Positions 12,703 to 22,153 of a stretch of 39,975 nucleotides of DNA are shown piece by piece (the stretch's first letter is position 1; each line of letters begins with the position of its first letter). The DNA lies in the NCBI GenBank assembly GCA_032718475.1, contig JAUCBJ010000591.1, positions 1 to 39,975 of the forward strand, written 5' to 3'. A program made the position numbers and the translations under genes. The stretch comes from Nemertoderma westbladi. Its lineage: Eukaryota > Xenacoelomorpha > Nemertodermatida > Nemertodermatidae. The notes beneath the pieces are model-generated. The model saw only the letters and a list, made by a program, of their open reading frames with translations, was not told the DNA's origin and searched no databases.

Positions 12703-13797
12703 TGTAGCCTATAATTTGCAATTTATTTTCATGCAATACGTAAATTCACTCCTTAAAATTTCATTATTACCGAATTACAGTAAAGTTGCCGGATATAAGA
12801 TAGTTCTTTATATATCCCCTATTAGATACAAATTATGTATTTATATCCCAGCAGCATATAAAGTATTGAAAATAATATAAAGGTGATTTACTTTATATCC
12901 CGTATATTAAATGGGCACCAAGGGACTCAGCTATGTGAATGTTCAATGTAGTAATTACTAAACCATCGCGCAAGGTTGAAGTTACACTTAAAGTTCCTGA
13001 AAACAGGAAATACAGTAACAATCATGCCATAACTGATTATTTGTAATTCTATAAATCGGAGACAAAAAATATTGAAATATATTGAGAAATATATACAAAA
13101 ATTACTGCTCTATATGTCGAAGTTAATTTAATAGTAGAATAAACCTTATGGTAAAATATAACTAACAGAGTAAACTATAAAACGGCACAATAACAGAATA
13201 CAAAAATTGTCACAATAATACACATAATACAAATCATATAACAGGGAAAATACGTAGGAATACATATAACAGTACACTAGCACAGGACAAGGGGATGGGG
13301 GGGGGGGGGGGGGGTTAGTTATATTTTTCCTTCTGATGTTGATTACATACAATGCGATTTAAAGTATTATCGCTGTTATTTTCATTATTTCGATTTGTTT
13401 CCCCATATCCGTTCCAGTAAAATGTCAATACAAACAGTTTAAAGTATTGCTCAAATCTTAACGTAAGCATCCACTGTGTTGAGATTGAATGGAAATGGTT
13501 AGAATGGTAAAGAAACTGTAGCGCAGTAAATAAAGGTAATGGTCATTCTGTAGCAGTAAACAACCCAATATTGTTTGAATTGAGGAGATACTAGTTATAG
13601 AAAAAGTAATAGACATAGAAATAGTGGGATATACAAATATCCATACTAATTATGGATGAAAGTAGCAGAAAATATATCCACATGGAATTTATATTCAATA
13701 GGGGTAAATTGGCCTATACGCTAATATTATTTTACTTACAGATATGGGATTGTAAAAAAAACCAATGTCTTAAAAACTGCGCTTGATCATTTGGCTA
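12703..13797. other. Non-coding spacer with poly-G tract
   Basis: AT-rich with no recognisable coding sequence or exon of the minus-strand gene. It contains an 18-nt G run at 13297-13314. Confidence 0.55.
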
Positions 13798-15379
13798 TTA
13801 ACCCTATTAGTACCGGGCTATAAAATGTTGTACAAATACCGGGGAGGGGTCATATTGAACCCCCCCCCCCCCCCCCCCCCCCCCTCTAAAATCTACAAAT
13901 ATTTACGAAAACGTCTGATTTTTTGTTTGTACGTAGGTATCACTTGTCTGGATCCGACCGAAAAAAAAAATTTTCGAAAAAATGTACTGGGTTGGTTATA
14001 TTGCAGCACCAAAATTACAAGTAGTGCACAATTTTCCCAAAATTTGAAAGTTACATTTTTCGGCTAATTGTTTTTCAATACAGGTTTTCTGGGGTGCAAA
14101 ATACATTGGAAAATATTAAAAAATGATATGATTACTATAAATGGCTGTTTAGTCCTCCCTGCGTAGGAAAAAAATGAAAAAACAAGTAACCAGCACTTTT
14201 CAGTTAGAACACAAAATTTTTAATTCACTTACACGATGCTATAAATTCAGATTTTCAGGTTTTCGAGGGCGCTGATTCTAATGGAATACATTTCTAATAT
14301 GCCAGATCATTGCTACTTGTATTTTTCGGCGTAATTTGGCAAATTTTGGTGCTAGCACCAAATTTCGTACCCATCACCAAAAAGTACAAGTTTGCGATGT
14401 GCAGTGCTGTTTTTATTGATTCCATCGGATTCAGGACCCTCATAAACCCGTATAACGCAAGAAACAAGGTGATACTATCTACTTATCAATTTGCATATTT
14501 TCCAAAATTTGGTGCTGGCACAACAATTTTCACCCACCGGCGAAAAATACAAGTTTGAGAACTCTTATGAAATTTTTACTGATTCCATTGAATTCAGAAC
14601 CATCACAAACCCGTATAACGCAAGAAACAACTGACACAATCAATTGATATATTTGATGGTATTCCAAATTTGGTCCTAGCACCACATTTTGCACCCACTT
14701 CCGAAAAATACAAGTTTGAGATGTCTAGTTCGATAATTATATTTTCCATTGAATTCAGAACAGCCATAAACCTCTAAAACGCAAGAAATAAATTGTCACA
14801 AGCAATTTTATCTATTGAATGGATTTTCAAAATTTCGTGCTAGCACCAAAATTTGCACACAGCACCGAAAAATACAAGTTTGATACGTTTGGTGCAACTC
14901 GTATATATTTCATCGAATCCAGAAACCCAAAAAACCCCAATTGCGTAAAAAACAAGTTTCAAACGATCAATTTACAAATTTGACTTATTTCAAAATTTGG
15001 TGCTGGCACCAAAATTTGGCACCCACCGAAAAAAACAAGTTTGAAATTTCTAAATCAATTTATATGAATTCCATCAAATTTCTAACACCAAAAAACCGGT
15101 GCAAATAAAAAATAGAGATGTTACAATTCATATTTAATGAAATGTAATTTTCAAAAAACGTCTCAAAAAAAGTGCCAAAAGTAGGGTTAAAAAATGGTGC
15201 TATAACTCGAAAAGTACCCAATATTTTTGAAAACGGTTTTCACTACTAGGAAGACAATAGATTTTTAGGAAAAGTCATAAAATTTCAGATTCTCAACTGT
15301 GCTTGTTTCAGAATTATAATAAAAAAACCACGGGTGGGTGTCATATTGACCCCCCCCCCCCCGGGTTTAATAGGGTTAA
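13798..15379. mobile_element. piggyBac-like non-autonomous element with TTAA target duplication
   Basis: Both ends carry TTAA (13798-13801 and 15376-15379), followed inward by the inverted terminus CCCTATTA: the left reads TTAACCCTATTAGTACCGGG, and the reverse complement of the right reads TTAACCCTATTAAACCCGG. TTAA duplication and a terminus starting CCCTA are known hallmarks of piggyBac. Just inside both ends the plus strand reads CATATTGA followed by a C tract (25 nt at 13860, 13 nt at 15350). The 1574-bp interior encodes no transposase, so it is non-autonomous. It sits in the intron or region downstream of the last recognised exon of the minus-strand gene. Confidence 0.8.
14340..15060 (+). 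repeat. Five diverged tandem repeats of about 163 bp, each with a TTGGTGCTAGCACCAA palindrome
   Basis: Within the piggyBac-like element, a unit of about 163 bp recurs with the palindrome at 14346 (perfect), 14509, 14669, 14834 and 14997 (one or a few mismatches). It is followed each time by a CACCCA..CCGAAAAATACAAGTTTGA segment and then by a block containing CATAAACCCGTATAACGCAA or a relative of it. Copies are well diverged, unlike the satellites, so the expansion is old. Confidence 0.85.
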
Positions 15380-15464
15380 AGAATTATCTCAATTAAAAAA
15401 AGTAAGAAATTATTAATTATCTCAATTGAATAAATTAGTAATTAATGATTAACTTCAGTCTTAC

Positions 15465-15692
15465 CATTCTTTGCAGTAGATCCTTTAACAGTATCACCAT
15501 GATGAGATTTACATTTCATTTTACTTGACCCAGTAGTCTCCTCCCCATCTCGTATTTCCCACATATTTTGGACACCATCAACAGGATCACCAAGGTAGAC
15601 AGCATTGCAACCAGTCGTTCTGGTCTCACATTGAGTAATGCTTGAAGAATCGATGTCACTATCAGATGGACCCAGGTTATGATTTATACAAC
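15465..15692 (-). CDS. Exon of the modular gene: unrecognised cysteine-containing segment
   Basis: The 228-nt exon lies between an acceptor (TTTGCAG at 15693-15699) and a donor (GTAAGA ending near 15459). It begins with two bases of a codon and ends with one, so it is a symmetric phase 1-1 exon like its neighbour, and joining to the exon at 15923-16141 forms GGT. The 76 residues include GCINHNLGPSDSDID, QCETRTTGCNAVYLGDPVDG and KMKCKSHHGDTV. Four cysteines are visible and I do not recognise the domain; it is likely the start of a module completed in the next exon. The acceptor's pyrimidine tract is weak. No further exon was found downstream, where the piggyBac-like element lies 86 bp beyond the donor. 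Confidence 0.55.
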
Positions 15693-15922
15693 CTGCAAAG
15701 TTGTGATTTATATAACCCTACAAATTTGTGTAAAAGATAAAATCATCTCCTAATCCAGAGCCAAAAAAATTGGAATTTATTGAATAATAATGATTTATAA
15801 ATAGTCAAAACTATTTCCAACTCTTCTGCTGGTGCTAAGTTCACTCCATGGTTTTATGAGATGCCATTTATATTCCTTTTGCAAATGTTCCAATTTATCT
15901 TCAAGAAAAGAAGTACACTTAC

Positions 15923-16141
15923 CTGAAATACAATCTCCAGATATCATAAAGTGTATAGGATCATCGCATTCACAATCACCAGTATCTTGGTTACAAGTTG
16001 CCGCTAGTCCGCATACTACACCAAAACATAGATCGATAGCGCAGTCGCCATTACCGTCCATACTATGAGCAGGATCGTCGCAGTTGCAGTTGCCATCAGT
16101 ACAAGAAGCATCTGTGCCGCAGGTTACACCAGCGCAAGGGT
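15923..16141 (-). CDS. Exon of the modular gene: two EGF-like modules
   Basis: The 219-nt symmetric phase 1-1 exon lies between an acceptor TTTTAG and the strong donor CAG|GTAAGT. It encodes two adjacent cysteine-rich units: DPCAGVTCGTDASCTDGNC followed by NCDDPAHSMDGNGDC, and then DLCFGVVCGLAATCNQDTG followed by DCECDDP and SGDCIS. Each has six cysteines with EGF-like spacing (C-x4-C-x5-C-x4-C-x-C then a longer loop). Phase 1-1 exons are typical of shuffled extracellular EGF modules. The DxDGNGDC stretch has acidic residues that could bind calcium, but a true calcium-binding EGF consensus is not evident. It joins in phase to the Ig exon at 19813-19936, giving VLVI-DPC. Confidence 0.75.
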
Positions 16142-16679
16142 CTAAAAGGTAATTTTAAACATTATTTTGGGAATCCGTTTTGCGCAAAAGCCCCACAGAA
16201 TAAGATAATAATGGATGTCATTCATAGCACAATAAATGTCTCTGAGGGGCCCAGCTTCTGATAAACAACGACATGTCTCTATGATCAGTGCATAAAGAAA
16301 TATATGATTAAAATAGTGATATAGTACAGAGAGTAGTATATTATATAAAGAAATCCAAGCAGTCATTGAGCCTCTTAATCTAATTAGTGCGCTGGGATGG
16401 TACTATTGAAGTACGATATAACACTTATTACAATATTATAGTATATTATATTACTATAACACTTATTTATTTGTTGTGTAGCCACGCAACCAGTTATTGA
16501 ATAACTTAACAATTAACCAAAACCACAGAAAGTATTTACCATAATATACTTAACTTTCATACAAGGCCCAAAACTCCATTTCTGGCTACACTATATTGAT
16601 ACTACTTAAAAAATCAGCATGCTGCATTGCAGCTGCATTTTTAAGAATGCTGTGCCGTCTTGTCGAAAAAATTACGCCG
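16142..16679. other. Intron sequence, no gene
   Basis: This is the 3' part of the intron upstream of the EGF exon. It is AT-rich with a short ATTATAGTATATTATATTAC stretch near 16434. No exon or mobile-element ORF was recognised. Confidence 0.6.
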
Positions 16680-18020
16680 CCACAACTACCTATCACCCAT
16701 GACATTTGCTAGAAAATCCGCATCTTCAAGGCCAGTGTCCTTTAAGATGCGTCTCAAAAAAGTCATGTGCTGTCCACCATGCATATTCACTCCATGAGGC
16801 TGCCAAAGCACAAGATTATGCACTGGCTGGTCGTCATGGTGAAAGGCATGTCCTGCAAAGCGGAGTCCAATGAGCGGAACCAATGAGCGAGATTGGAACC
16901 TCCAATGTTATATAGTGTCTGGTTGGAGATGTGTGCATTGTACTTGACACAATGAACCCGGTGTAGAATTCTTGTGAATGTGCCATCCAGAGATTTGGTG
17001 TCCTCAGCAGTTAGAGCCCAGCATGGACTCCCATAGAGGAGTACTGGAACTACTGCTGCTCTAAAGAATCGGACCTTAAGTTTCCGATTAATTCTCTGTG
17101 ATTTCCAAATCCTGGAAAGCCTATTCAAGGTTGCCCATGCCTTTCCCATATGTATTCGAAGGTCCTCACCTGACTTCCGGATCCATGATCCCAGGTAACA
17201 GAAGTCATCCACATGCTCAAGCATACCATCTTTTGAGCTTATGCTCATCCGATCATAGACTTGCTGAGGACTATCAAAGTTAACTGTCAAAATTTTGGTC
17301 TTTCTGGAGTTAATAAGATGTAGTCATGCCGCGGTAAGGCAAATTTCGTTGTTCTGCTAGCACGCAGACTAAGTCTTACCTTGGCCACAATAAGGCAGTG
17401 GTCACTGGAGAAGGTTCGAAGTGTAAATGCATTACAGTCTTGTATAGAGCTCCTGTATTTCCTACGAAACAGAATATGGTCTATCTGGGACTTGTGACCA
17501 CTGGGTCCACTATGAGTCCATAGCTTTCCAGTTCGCTTCTTGAACTGGGTTCCAGCCGATAACAATCCATTTCCAGAGATAAAATCCTGAAGATGGACGG
17601 AATTTCGGTTAACACTATCGCTATAGACCCAGGGCGATGTAGGTGATTGATGCAGACTTGTATTAAAGTCTCCCAGGAATGTTAAGAATGCATGCTGATC
17701 CACTCCATCAGTAGCTGCTTGTAGATTGTGGTAGAAATTTTCCACCTCCTCTACAGGGGCAACACTAGTTGGAGAGTAGCACACAATCAGAACCACCTTA
17801 GGAAACTTTTTAGCCAGTCTTCCAGAACATGAGAAGTGGCAACGGATGATGTAGTTAGAGATTTGGTCTATTTTGTCCAATACTGCATGTGCAGTTGGAT
17901 TCATCAATAAACCAATTCCACCATTGCCACTATCATCTGCTGATGCGAGGGTGAGTCGCCAACCGCCCCCCTTGTCCTTAATCATAACCTCATCCAGATT
18001 GTCCAGTCTGCATTCTTTTG
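16680..18020 (-). pseudogene. LINE remnant: endonuclease joined to reverse transcriptase C-terminus
   Basis: On the minus strand, about 18020-17320 encodes most of an apurinic-type endonuclease: GGIGLLMNP, VCYSPTS, LGDFNTS (Asn/Asp of the active-site loop), SQIDHILFRR and SSDHCLIVAKVRLSLR (catalytic SDH). The N-terminal part is missing. At about 17310-17290 it passes, with a frame change, into NSRKTKILTVNFD, DDFCYLGSWIRKSGEDL and RFFRAAVVPVLLYGSPCW, the palm/thumb end of a reverse transcriptase. The fingers and the catalytic YADD motif are therefore deleted. A further frameshift near 16880 leads to GHAFHHDDQPVHNLVLWQPHG, the usual LINE C-terminal segment. It is 5'-truncated, internally deleted and inactive. 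It lies in the intron between the Ig and EGF exons of the modular gene, in the same orientation. Confidence 0.85.
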
Positions 18021-18101
18021 ATGACTTATCAAAATAAATTAATAATAAATTCATTCCTAATAAATTTATGCCCCACATTAAATTAGCACTTACAAACATC
18101 C

Positions 18102-19340
18102 AGAACTGTTAGTTCTGTATCTCCACTTACCAACAACAAAAGCGGTTAGTTATGTTTCCCCAGTTACCAACAATAAGAACACGTTATATCTGTTTCTTCA
18201 CTGACCTATAACGATAACTGTTAGTTCGGTTTTCCGGTTCTAGGACAGTAGCCCCCCGGACAGTAGCCCTGGCTACTGTCCTAACACTGTTTTTCCACTT
18301 AACAACAACAATAACTGTTAGTTCTGTTAGTTCTATAACGATAACCGTTGTTAGTTCTGTTATCCACTTACCAAACAACGAGAACTGTTTGTTCTGTTTC
18401 TCCACTGACCAAAAATGAGAACTGTTAGTTCTGTTTCTCCACTTACCAATAACGAGAACTGTTAGTTCTGTTTCTCCACTTACCAATAACAAGAACTATT
18501 AGTTCTGTTTCTCCACTTACCAATAACCAGAACTGTTGGTTCTGTTTCTCCACTTACCAACAACAAGAACTGGTAGTTCTGTTTATCCACTTACCAATAA
18601 CAAGAACTGTTAGTTCTGTTTCTCCACTTACCAAAAATGAGAACTGTTAGTTCTGTTTCTCCACTTACCAATAACGAGAACTGTTAGTTCTGTTTCTCCA
18701 CTTACCAATAACAAGAACTATTAGTTCTGTTTCTCCACTTACCAATAACCAGAACTGTTGGTTCTGTTTCTCCACTTACCATCAACAAGAACTGGTAGAT
18801 CTGTTTATCCACTTACCAATAACAAGAACTGTTAGTTCTGTTTCTCCACTTACCAATAACAAGAACTGTTGGTTCTGTTTCTCCACTTACCAACAACAAG
18901 AACTGGTAGTTCTGTTTATCCACTTACCAATAACAAGAACTGGTAGTTCTGTTTCTCCACTTACCAATAACAAGAACTGTTAGTTCTGTTTCTCCACTTA
19001 CCAATAACAAGAACTGTTTGTTCTGTTTCTCCACTTACCAACAACAAGAACTGGTAGTTCTGTTTCTCCACTTACCAATAACCAGAACTGTTGGATCTGT
19101 TTCTCCACTTACCAATAACAAGAACTGTTTGTTCTGTTTCTCCACATACCAACAACGAGAACTGGTAGTTCTGTTTCTCCACTTACCAATAACAAGAGCT
19201 GGTAGTTCTGTTTCTCCACTTACCAATAACAAGAACTGTTTGTTCTGTTTCTCCACTTACCAACAACGAGAACTGGTAGTTCTGTTTCTCCACTTACCAA
19301 TAACAAAAAACTGTTAGTTCTGTTTCTCCACTTACCAATA
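18102..19340 (-). repeat. 37-bp minisatellite derived from an exon/splice-donor boundary
   Basis: About 33 tandem copies of a 37-bp unit. Read on the minus strand, each copy is GGAGAAACAGAACTAACAG, then TTCT(T/C)GTTATTG, then GTAAGT. This equals the last 31 nt of the Ig exon at 19813-19936 plus its donor hexamer, so nearly every unit carries a consensus 5' splice site. Copies vary at a few positions (AACAAC or AATAAC; AACTGT or AACTGG). The proximal end near 18102-18300 is degenerate and holds a hairpin insertion at 18242-18282. The array continues at 19708-19850 beyond the foldback element, and directly abuts the real exon. Because 37 is not a multiple of 3, successive copies change frame. 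Confidence 0.95.
18242..18282. repeat. Hairpin insertion in the minisatellite
   Basis: AGGACAGTAGCC is followed by GGACAGTAGCC-CT-GGCTACTGTCC, a perfect 11-bp stem with a 2-nt loop. It interrupts the 37-bp periodicity. Confidence 0.85.
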
Positions 19341-19687
19341 TTAACTAAAAGGTAAAAACACAAGAGTTTTACGCCCCACAAAAAATATAGAATCAGGACA
19401 TTAAGTCCAAAACGTACTCAGCCCTTAGAGCCATCTAAGGACACAGTCAAGACAATATATGAAAATATATGACATTTTGTCGCCACAAAAGGGGTAGAAC
19501 TAGGGCAAAAAATAATTAAATTGTAAAAAATTTGTTGAGCATGTTATTATTTTGTTTTGTTTGTTGTTTTTTGTTTGTCTTGACTGTGTCCTTAGATGGC
19601 CCTAAGGGCTGAGTACTTTTTGGGCTTAATGTCCTTATTCTATATTTTTTGTTGGTCGTAAGACTCTTTTGTATACCTTTTAGTTAA
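19341..19687. mobile_element. 347-bp foldback MITE inside the minisatellite
   Basis: The arms of about 115 bp are inverted copies: the left starts TTAACTAAAAGG and the right ends CCTTTTAGTTAA. Both contain CATTAAG(T/C)CCAAAA and CTAAGGACACAGTCAAGACA in opposite orientation. The left junction interrupts a 37-bp unit after CCAATA, and the unit resumes after the element as ATAACAAG. ATA or TA may be the target duplication. No ORF is present. It inserted after the minisatellite had expanded. Confidence 0.85.
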
Positions 19688-19707
19688 TATATACAGTATA
19701 TAACAAG

Positions 19708-19850
19708 CCACTGTTAGTTCTGTTTCTCCACCTACCAACAACGACGAGAACTGGTTGTTATTTTTCTCCACTTACCAACAACGAGAACTGTTAGTTCTGT
19801 TTCTCCACTTACCAATAACGAGAACTGTTAGTTCTGTTTCTCCATTTGCT
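19708..19850 (-). repeat. Distal block of the 37-bp minisatellite, abutting its source exon
   Basis: About four more copies, somewhat altered (one carries GTAGGTGG instead of GTAAGTGG), lie between the foldback element and the genuine exon. The last copy is the exon end itself (donor at 19807-19812). Confidence 0.9.
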
Positions 19851-19936
19851 CCATATCCGTAAGTCTCTATCTCGCATTTATATAGACCACTGTGGCTGAC
19901 AGCTGCAACTGATATTGATAATTCTCCGTTAATTAC
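19813..19936 (-). CDS. Exon of the modular gene: second half of an Ig-like domain
   Basis: The 124-nt exon enters in phase 0 after CCTAG and leaves in phase 1 at TATTG|GTAAGT. It encodes VINGELSISVAAVSHSGLYK followed by CEIETYGYG and ETELTVLVI. This is the E, F and G strand region of an Ig domain: the LSI strand, the SGLYKC motif with the second disulfide cysteine (the usual D-x-G-x-Y-x-C with Asp replaced by His-Ser), and the hydrophobic G strand. It joins in phase to the first half at 20923-21314 and to the EGF exon at 15923-16141. Its last 31 nt and donor are the template of the adjacent minisatellite. Confidence 0.85.
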
Positions 19937-20005
19937 CTAGGCAAAATACGATTGTGTTAGAGGTGAGTTTATTCAAACTGTAGGCAAAATTTATATGAAT
20001 TGGGC

Positions 20006-20090
20006 AGCACTGTTTGAGCACAATGCTTTAAATACAGCAGCCTAGCTCAACCCTGGCTTTCATCCATCCTTCAGTGATCGATAAATTGGA
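20006..20090 (+). mobile_element. SINE fragment (body only)
   Basis: AGCACTGTTTGAGCACAATG and CAGCCTAGCTCAACCCTGGC match the body of the SINE-like sequence at 20516-20600 with scattered substitutions. The tRNA-like head is not visible. Confidence 0.5.
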
Positions 20091-20455
20091 ACCAAGGCAA
20101 CTTGGGAAACAGAGTGGAAGGGTTTACTGTGGAAGATCACCCATGGTGGTGAACATTCATTGGCTTAATGAGCCTAAAAGATTCTCCCATTCATTTCAAA
20201 AATTGTAATATTTTCTGTTAAGGCGGTATATAATTCACCAGCTGCTGTTGCATCATAACACACATTTACTTGCTGTCTTTCTATGATATAAGGGTCTAAT
20301 ACATTCCAACATTTGAGACTATATTGCCGGACAATTTCCATCAAAGTCCAATAGTAATTATGCCACCAGGGCGATCATCAATTTATTAATTCACAGTAAT
20401 TATTTTTTCTTTATAATATGCTTAAATAAAATATTGTGGAATTTTAAAATATGTA

Positions 20456-20610
20456 TATCGTTTAATGGTCGCATTCTTGCACTTCCAATCTGGCGACCGG
20501 GTTCGATCCTCATACGGAGTAGCACTGTATTTGCACATTGCTTTAATAGCTGCATCCTAGCCCAACCCAGGCGTTCATCCTTGACTGGTCAACAAGGAAT
20601 TATATTTGAT
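20456..20610 (+). mobile_element. tRNA-derived SINE-like element
   Basis: TTTAATGGTCGCA resembles a Pol III A box, and GGGTTCGATCC near 20500-20510 is a good B box about 40 nt downstream. The following body, GCATCCTAGCCCAACCCAGG, is shared with 20006-20090. It is probably degenerate. Confidence 0.6.
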
Positions 20611-20922
20611 ATGTAAAATATTTTGAATATTTCTATAAGAAAATTATATTATTAATAAAACATAACATTAACATAAAATGTTCAATTCTAGAGCTGACAG
20701 TATAGAATGACGAAAAATAATTTTTAGATCAATAAGTTTACTCAATATCCATTTAGTGAGACCCAGTAAGGCCAGTAATGAATGAACGTTATTTTCGAAT
20801 AAACTATTTCATTTTCAATTCTGATTGCTTGTCGTCTAATTATGATATCTGAAACATGTGTTTTATCAAACAGACATTGCAATTATTTTTGTTATAAATT
20901 AAAACTATTTTGCTAAACGAAC

Positions 20923-21314
20923 CTGGTAACCATCTACTCCATCAAATAAAGGTATATCATCGAGATACCAGTTGAATTCGTAAGGATATATTACGTCTGG
21001 AATACTGGACGGTACAGTGCATTCCAGTGATAGGCTGCCTCCCATGGTTACCGGGTTGCTCAGTGAGGCTACTAAACCTAATAAGACACTTGTTGGTAGG
21101 CAAGAAGTATCTCCAGATAGTCGGCGATAAATACTACACTGCCGATTAATGTTAGACACATCCTGGCAACCAGTTGAACCCGATGATGGGATTGGTAGAT
21201 TACACAAGCGTGTAAAGGTTGATACACCGAATTGGTCAATGGAATCAGCATTGCTACAGAAATCTGTGACGTCACAAGTGGTAGTTTCAGCAAATGCACC
21301 ATAATGACCATCAC
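20923..21314 (-). CDS. Exon of the modular gene: six-cysteine segment plus first half of an Ig-like domain
   Basis: The 392-nt exon starts after TTTCAG with two bases of a codon (phase 1) and ends at CCAG|GTTCGT in phase 0. The first 65 or so residues contain six cysteines spaced C-x5-C-x17-C-x11-C-x9-C-x11-C, beginning TTTCDVTDFC and ending LSGDTSC. I do not recognise this segment. It is followed by SLSNPVTMGGSLSLECTVPS and NWYLDDIPLF, the A-C strands of an Ig domain with the first disulfide Cys and the core Trp. Joining to 19813-19936 completes the Ig fold (GYQ-VINGEL). The donor GTTCGT is weaker than consensus. Confidence 0.8.
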
Positions 21315-22153
21315 CTGAAAGAAATTTGAATGTAAGGAGAAACTGTAACCATATTTTTGTTGATACCGAATTATTTGTTTTTTCTAAATGTCAGAGGAAT
21401 AAATTAAAATTAGTACTGTATGTACAGAAAGCGGGGAGGCTCAGTTGGTTGAGCGCCGGGCCTGCAATCTATTGGTTGTAGGTTCAGCCCCGCCAGGGTC
21501 CACTCAGCCTTTCATCCACTGGGGTCGATAAAATGAGTACCAGTTAAATAACTGGGAGCAAATCTTGGAATAGGAGTAGCGCCCACCCCTACCCTCGGGT
21601 AGGAAGAGGAGCCCTCGGGTCGCCTCCGGCTTCGGCCGACTGTTTGCTTTTTAGTACTGTATTATAATTTTGTTTCAGAAAATAAAGAAGCTGGAGTAAT
21701 ATATTATACAGAAGTGGATAAAGACCTCCCTCATTGCACCATCTCTAGTAATATTCTAAGATTCTGGTGCCAATCCATCTAACTCTATCTGTCAAGTTAA
21801 AGGTATTGTTCACAAGTTCACATGTTGACACTGTAGAATAAAATAGTTAATAAAGATTATTTAATATTATTATTCATTATTAATTAATAATAAATTAATT
21901 GATCTATCGTTCGGTGCCAGAGATGTCTTTTATGAGCGAAAATCACAGTAAACTTTGTTCCCTCTTGTCCTACTTCCTGTAATGGCACAATTAAATTCCG
22001 CCATACAAGGATGTCACAGTTATACCAGAGCTGTACTACAGTACAACCTTCACTAACTAACAAAGCTATAGTACCGGGACACATCAACTATCAGTCTGAC
22101 AGTCCCTTCACCAATACTCTCTCACAGATTTAATTTGCAAACAAAGTACTTAC
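21315..22153. other. Intron between the SRCR and Cys-rich/Ig exons
   Basis: Contains a tRNA-derived SINE at 21431-21652. The rest is AT-rich with a run of TTATTAATTAATAATAAATT near 21875. No further exon was recognised, and phase 1 matches across the intron. Confidence 0.6.
21431..21652 (+). mobile_element. tRNA-derived SINE with conserved body
   Basis: The head, at about 21431-21497, folds like a tRNA: GCGGGG pairs with CCCCGCC, GGCTCAGTTGGTTGAGCGC is the D arm and A box, and GGTTCAGCCCC is the T arm and B box. The anticodon-like loop CTGCAAT is compatible with GCA. The body contains TTCATCC and TCGATAAAATGAGTACCAG, which resembles from memory a SINE body motif common in cephalopod and other mollusc genomes. 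The 3' part, with CCCTCGGGT repeats, ends in CTTTTTAG. It is inserted in an intron of the modular gene, antisense to it. Confidence 0.75.

Larger units (their letters stand above)
19937..20922. other. Intron within the Ig domain, with SINE relics
   Basis: No exon is seen. The intron separates the two halves of the Ig domain and contains two related SINE relics (20006-20090 and 20456-20610). Confidence 0.6.

Noticed and set aside
13783-14067. 94-codon plus-strand frame spanning the C tract
   Set aside because: It crosses the piggyBac-like element border and owes its length to the C tract. There is no domain.
19018-19317. Plus-strand 99-codon frame in the 37-bp array
   Set aside because: It is the antisense of the exon-derived minisatellite and periodic, with no non-repeat coding.
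21431-21497. Functional tRNA gene
   Set aside because: The head folds like a tRNA but is followed by a SINE body. Stem mismatches and the absence of a terminator directly after the head favour a SINE.
21884-22087. 67-codon minus-strand frame in the SRCR-Ig intron
   Set aside because: It has no matching splice sites or domain. The flanking exons already join in phase without it.
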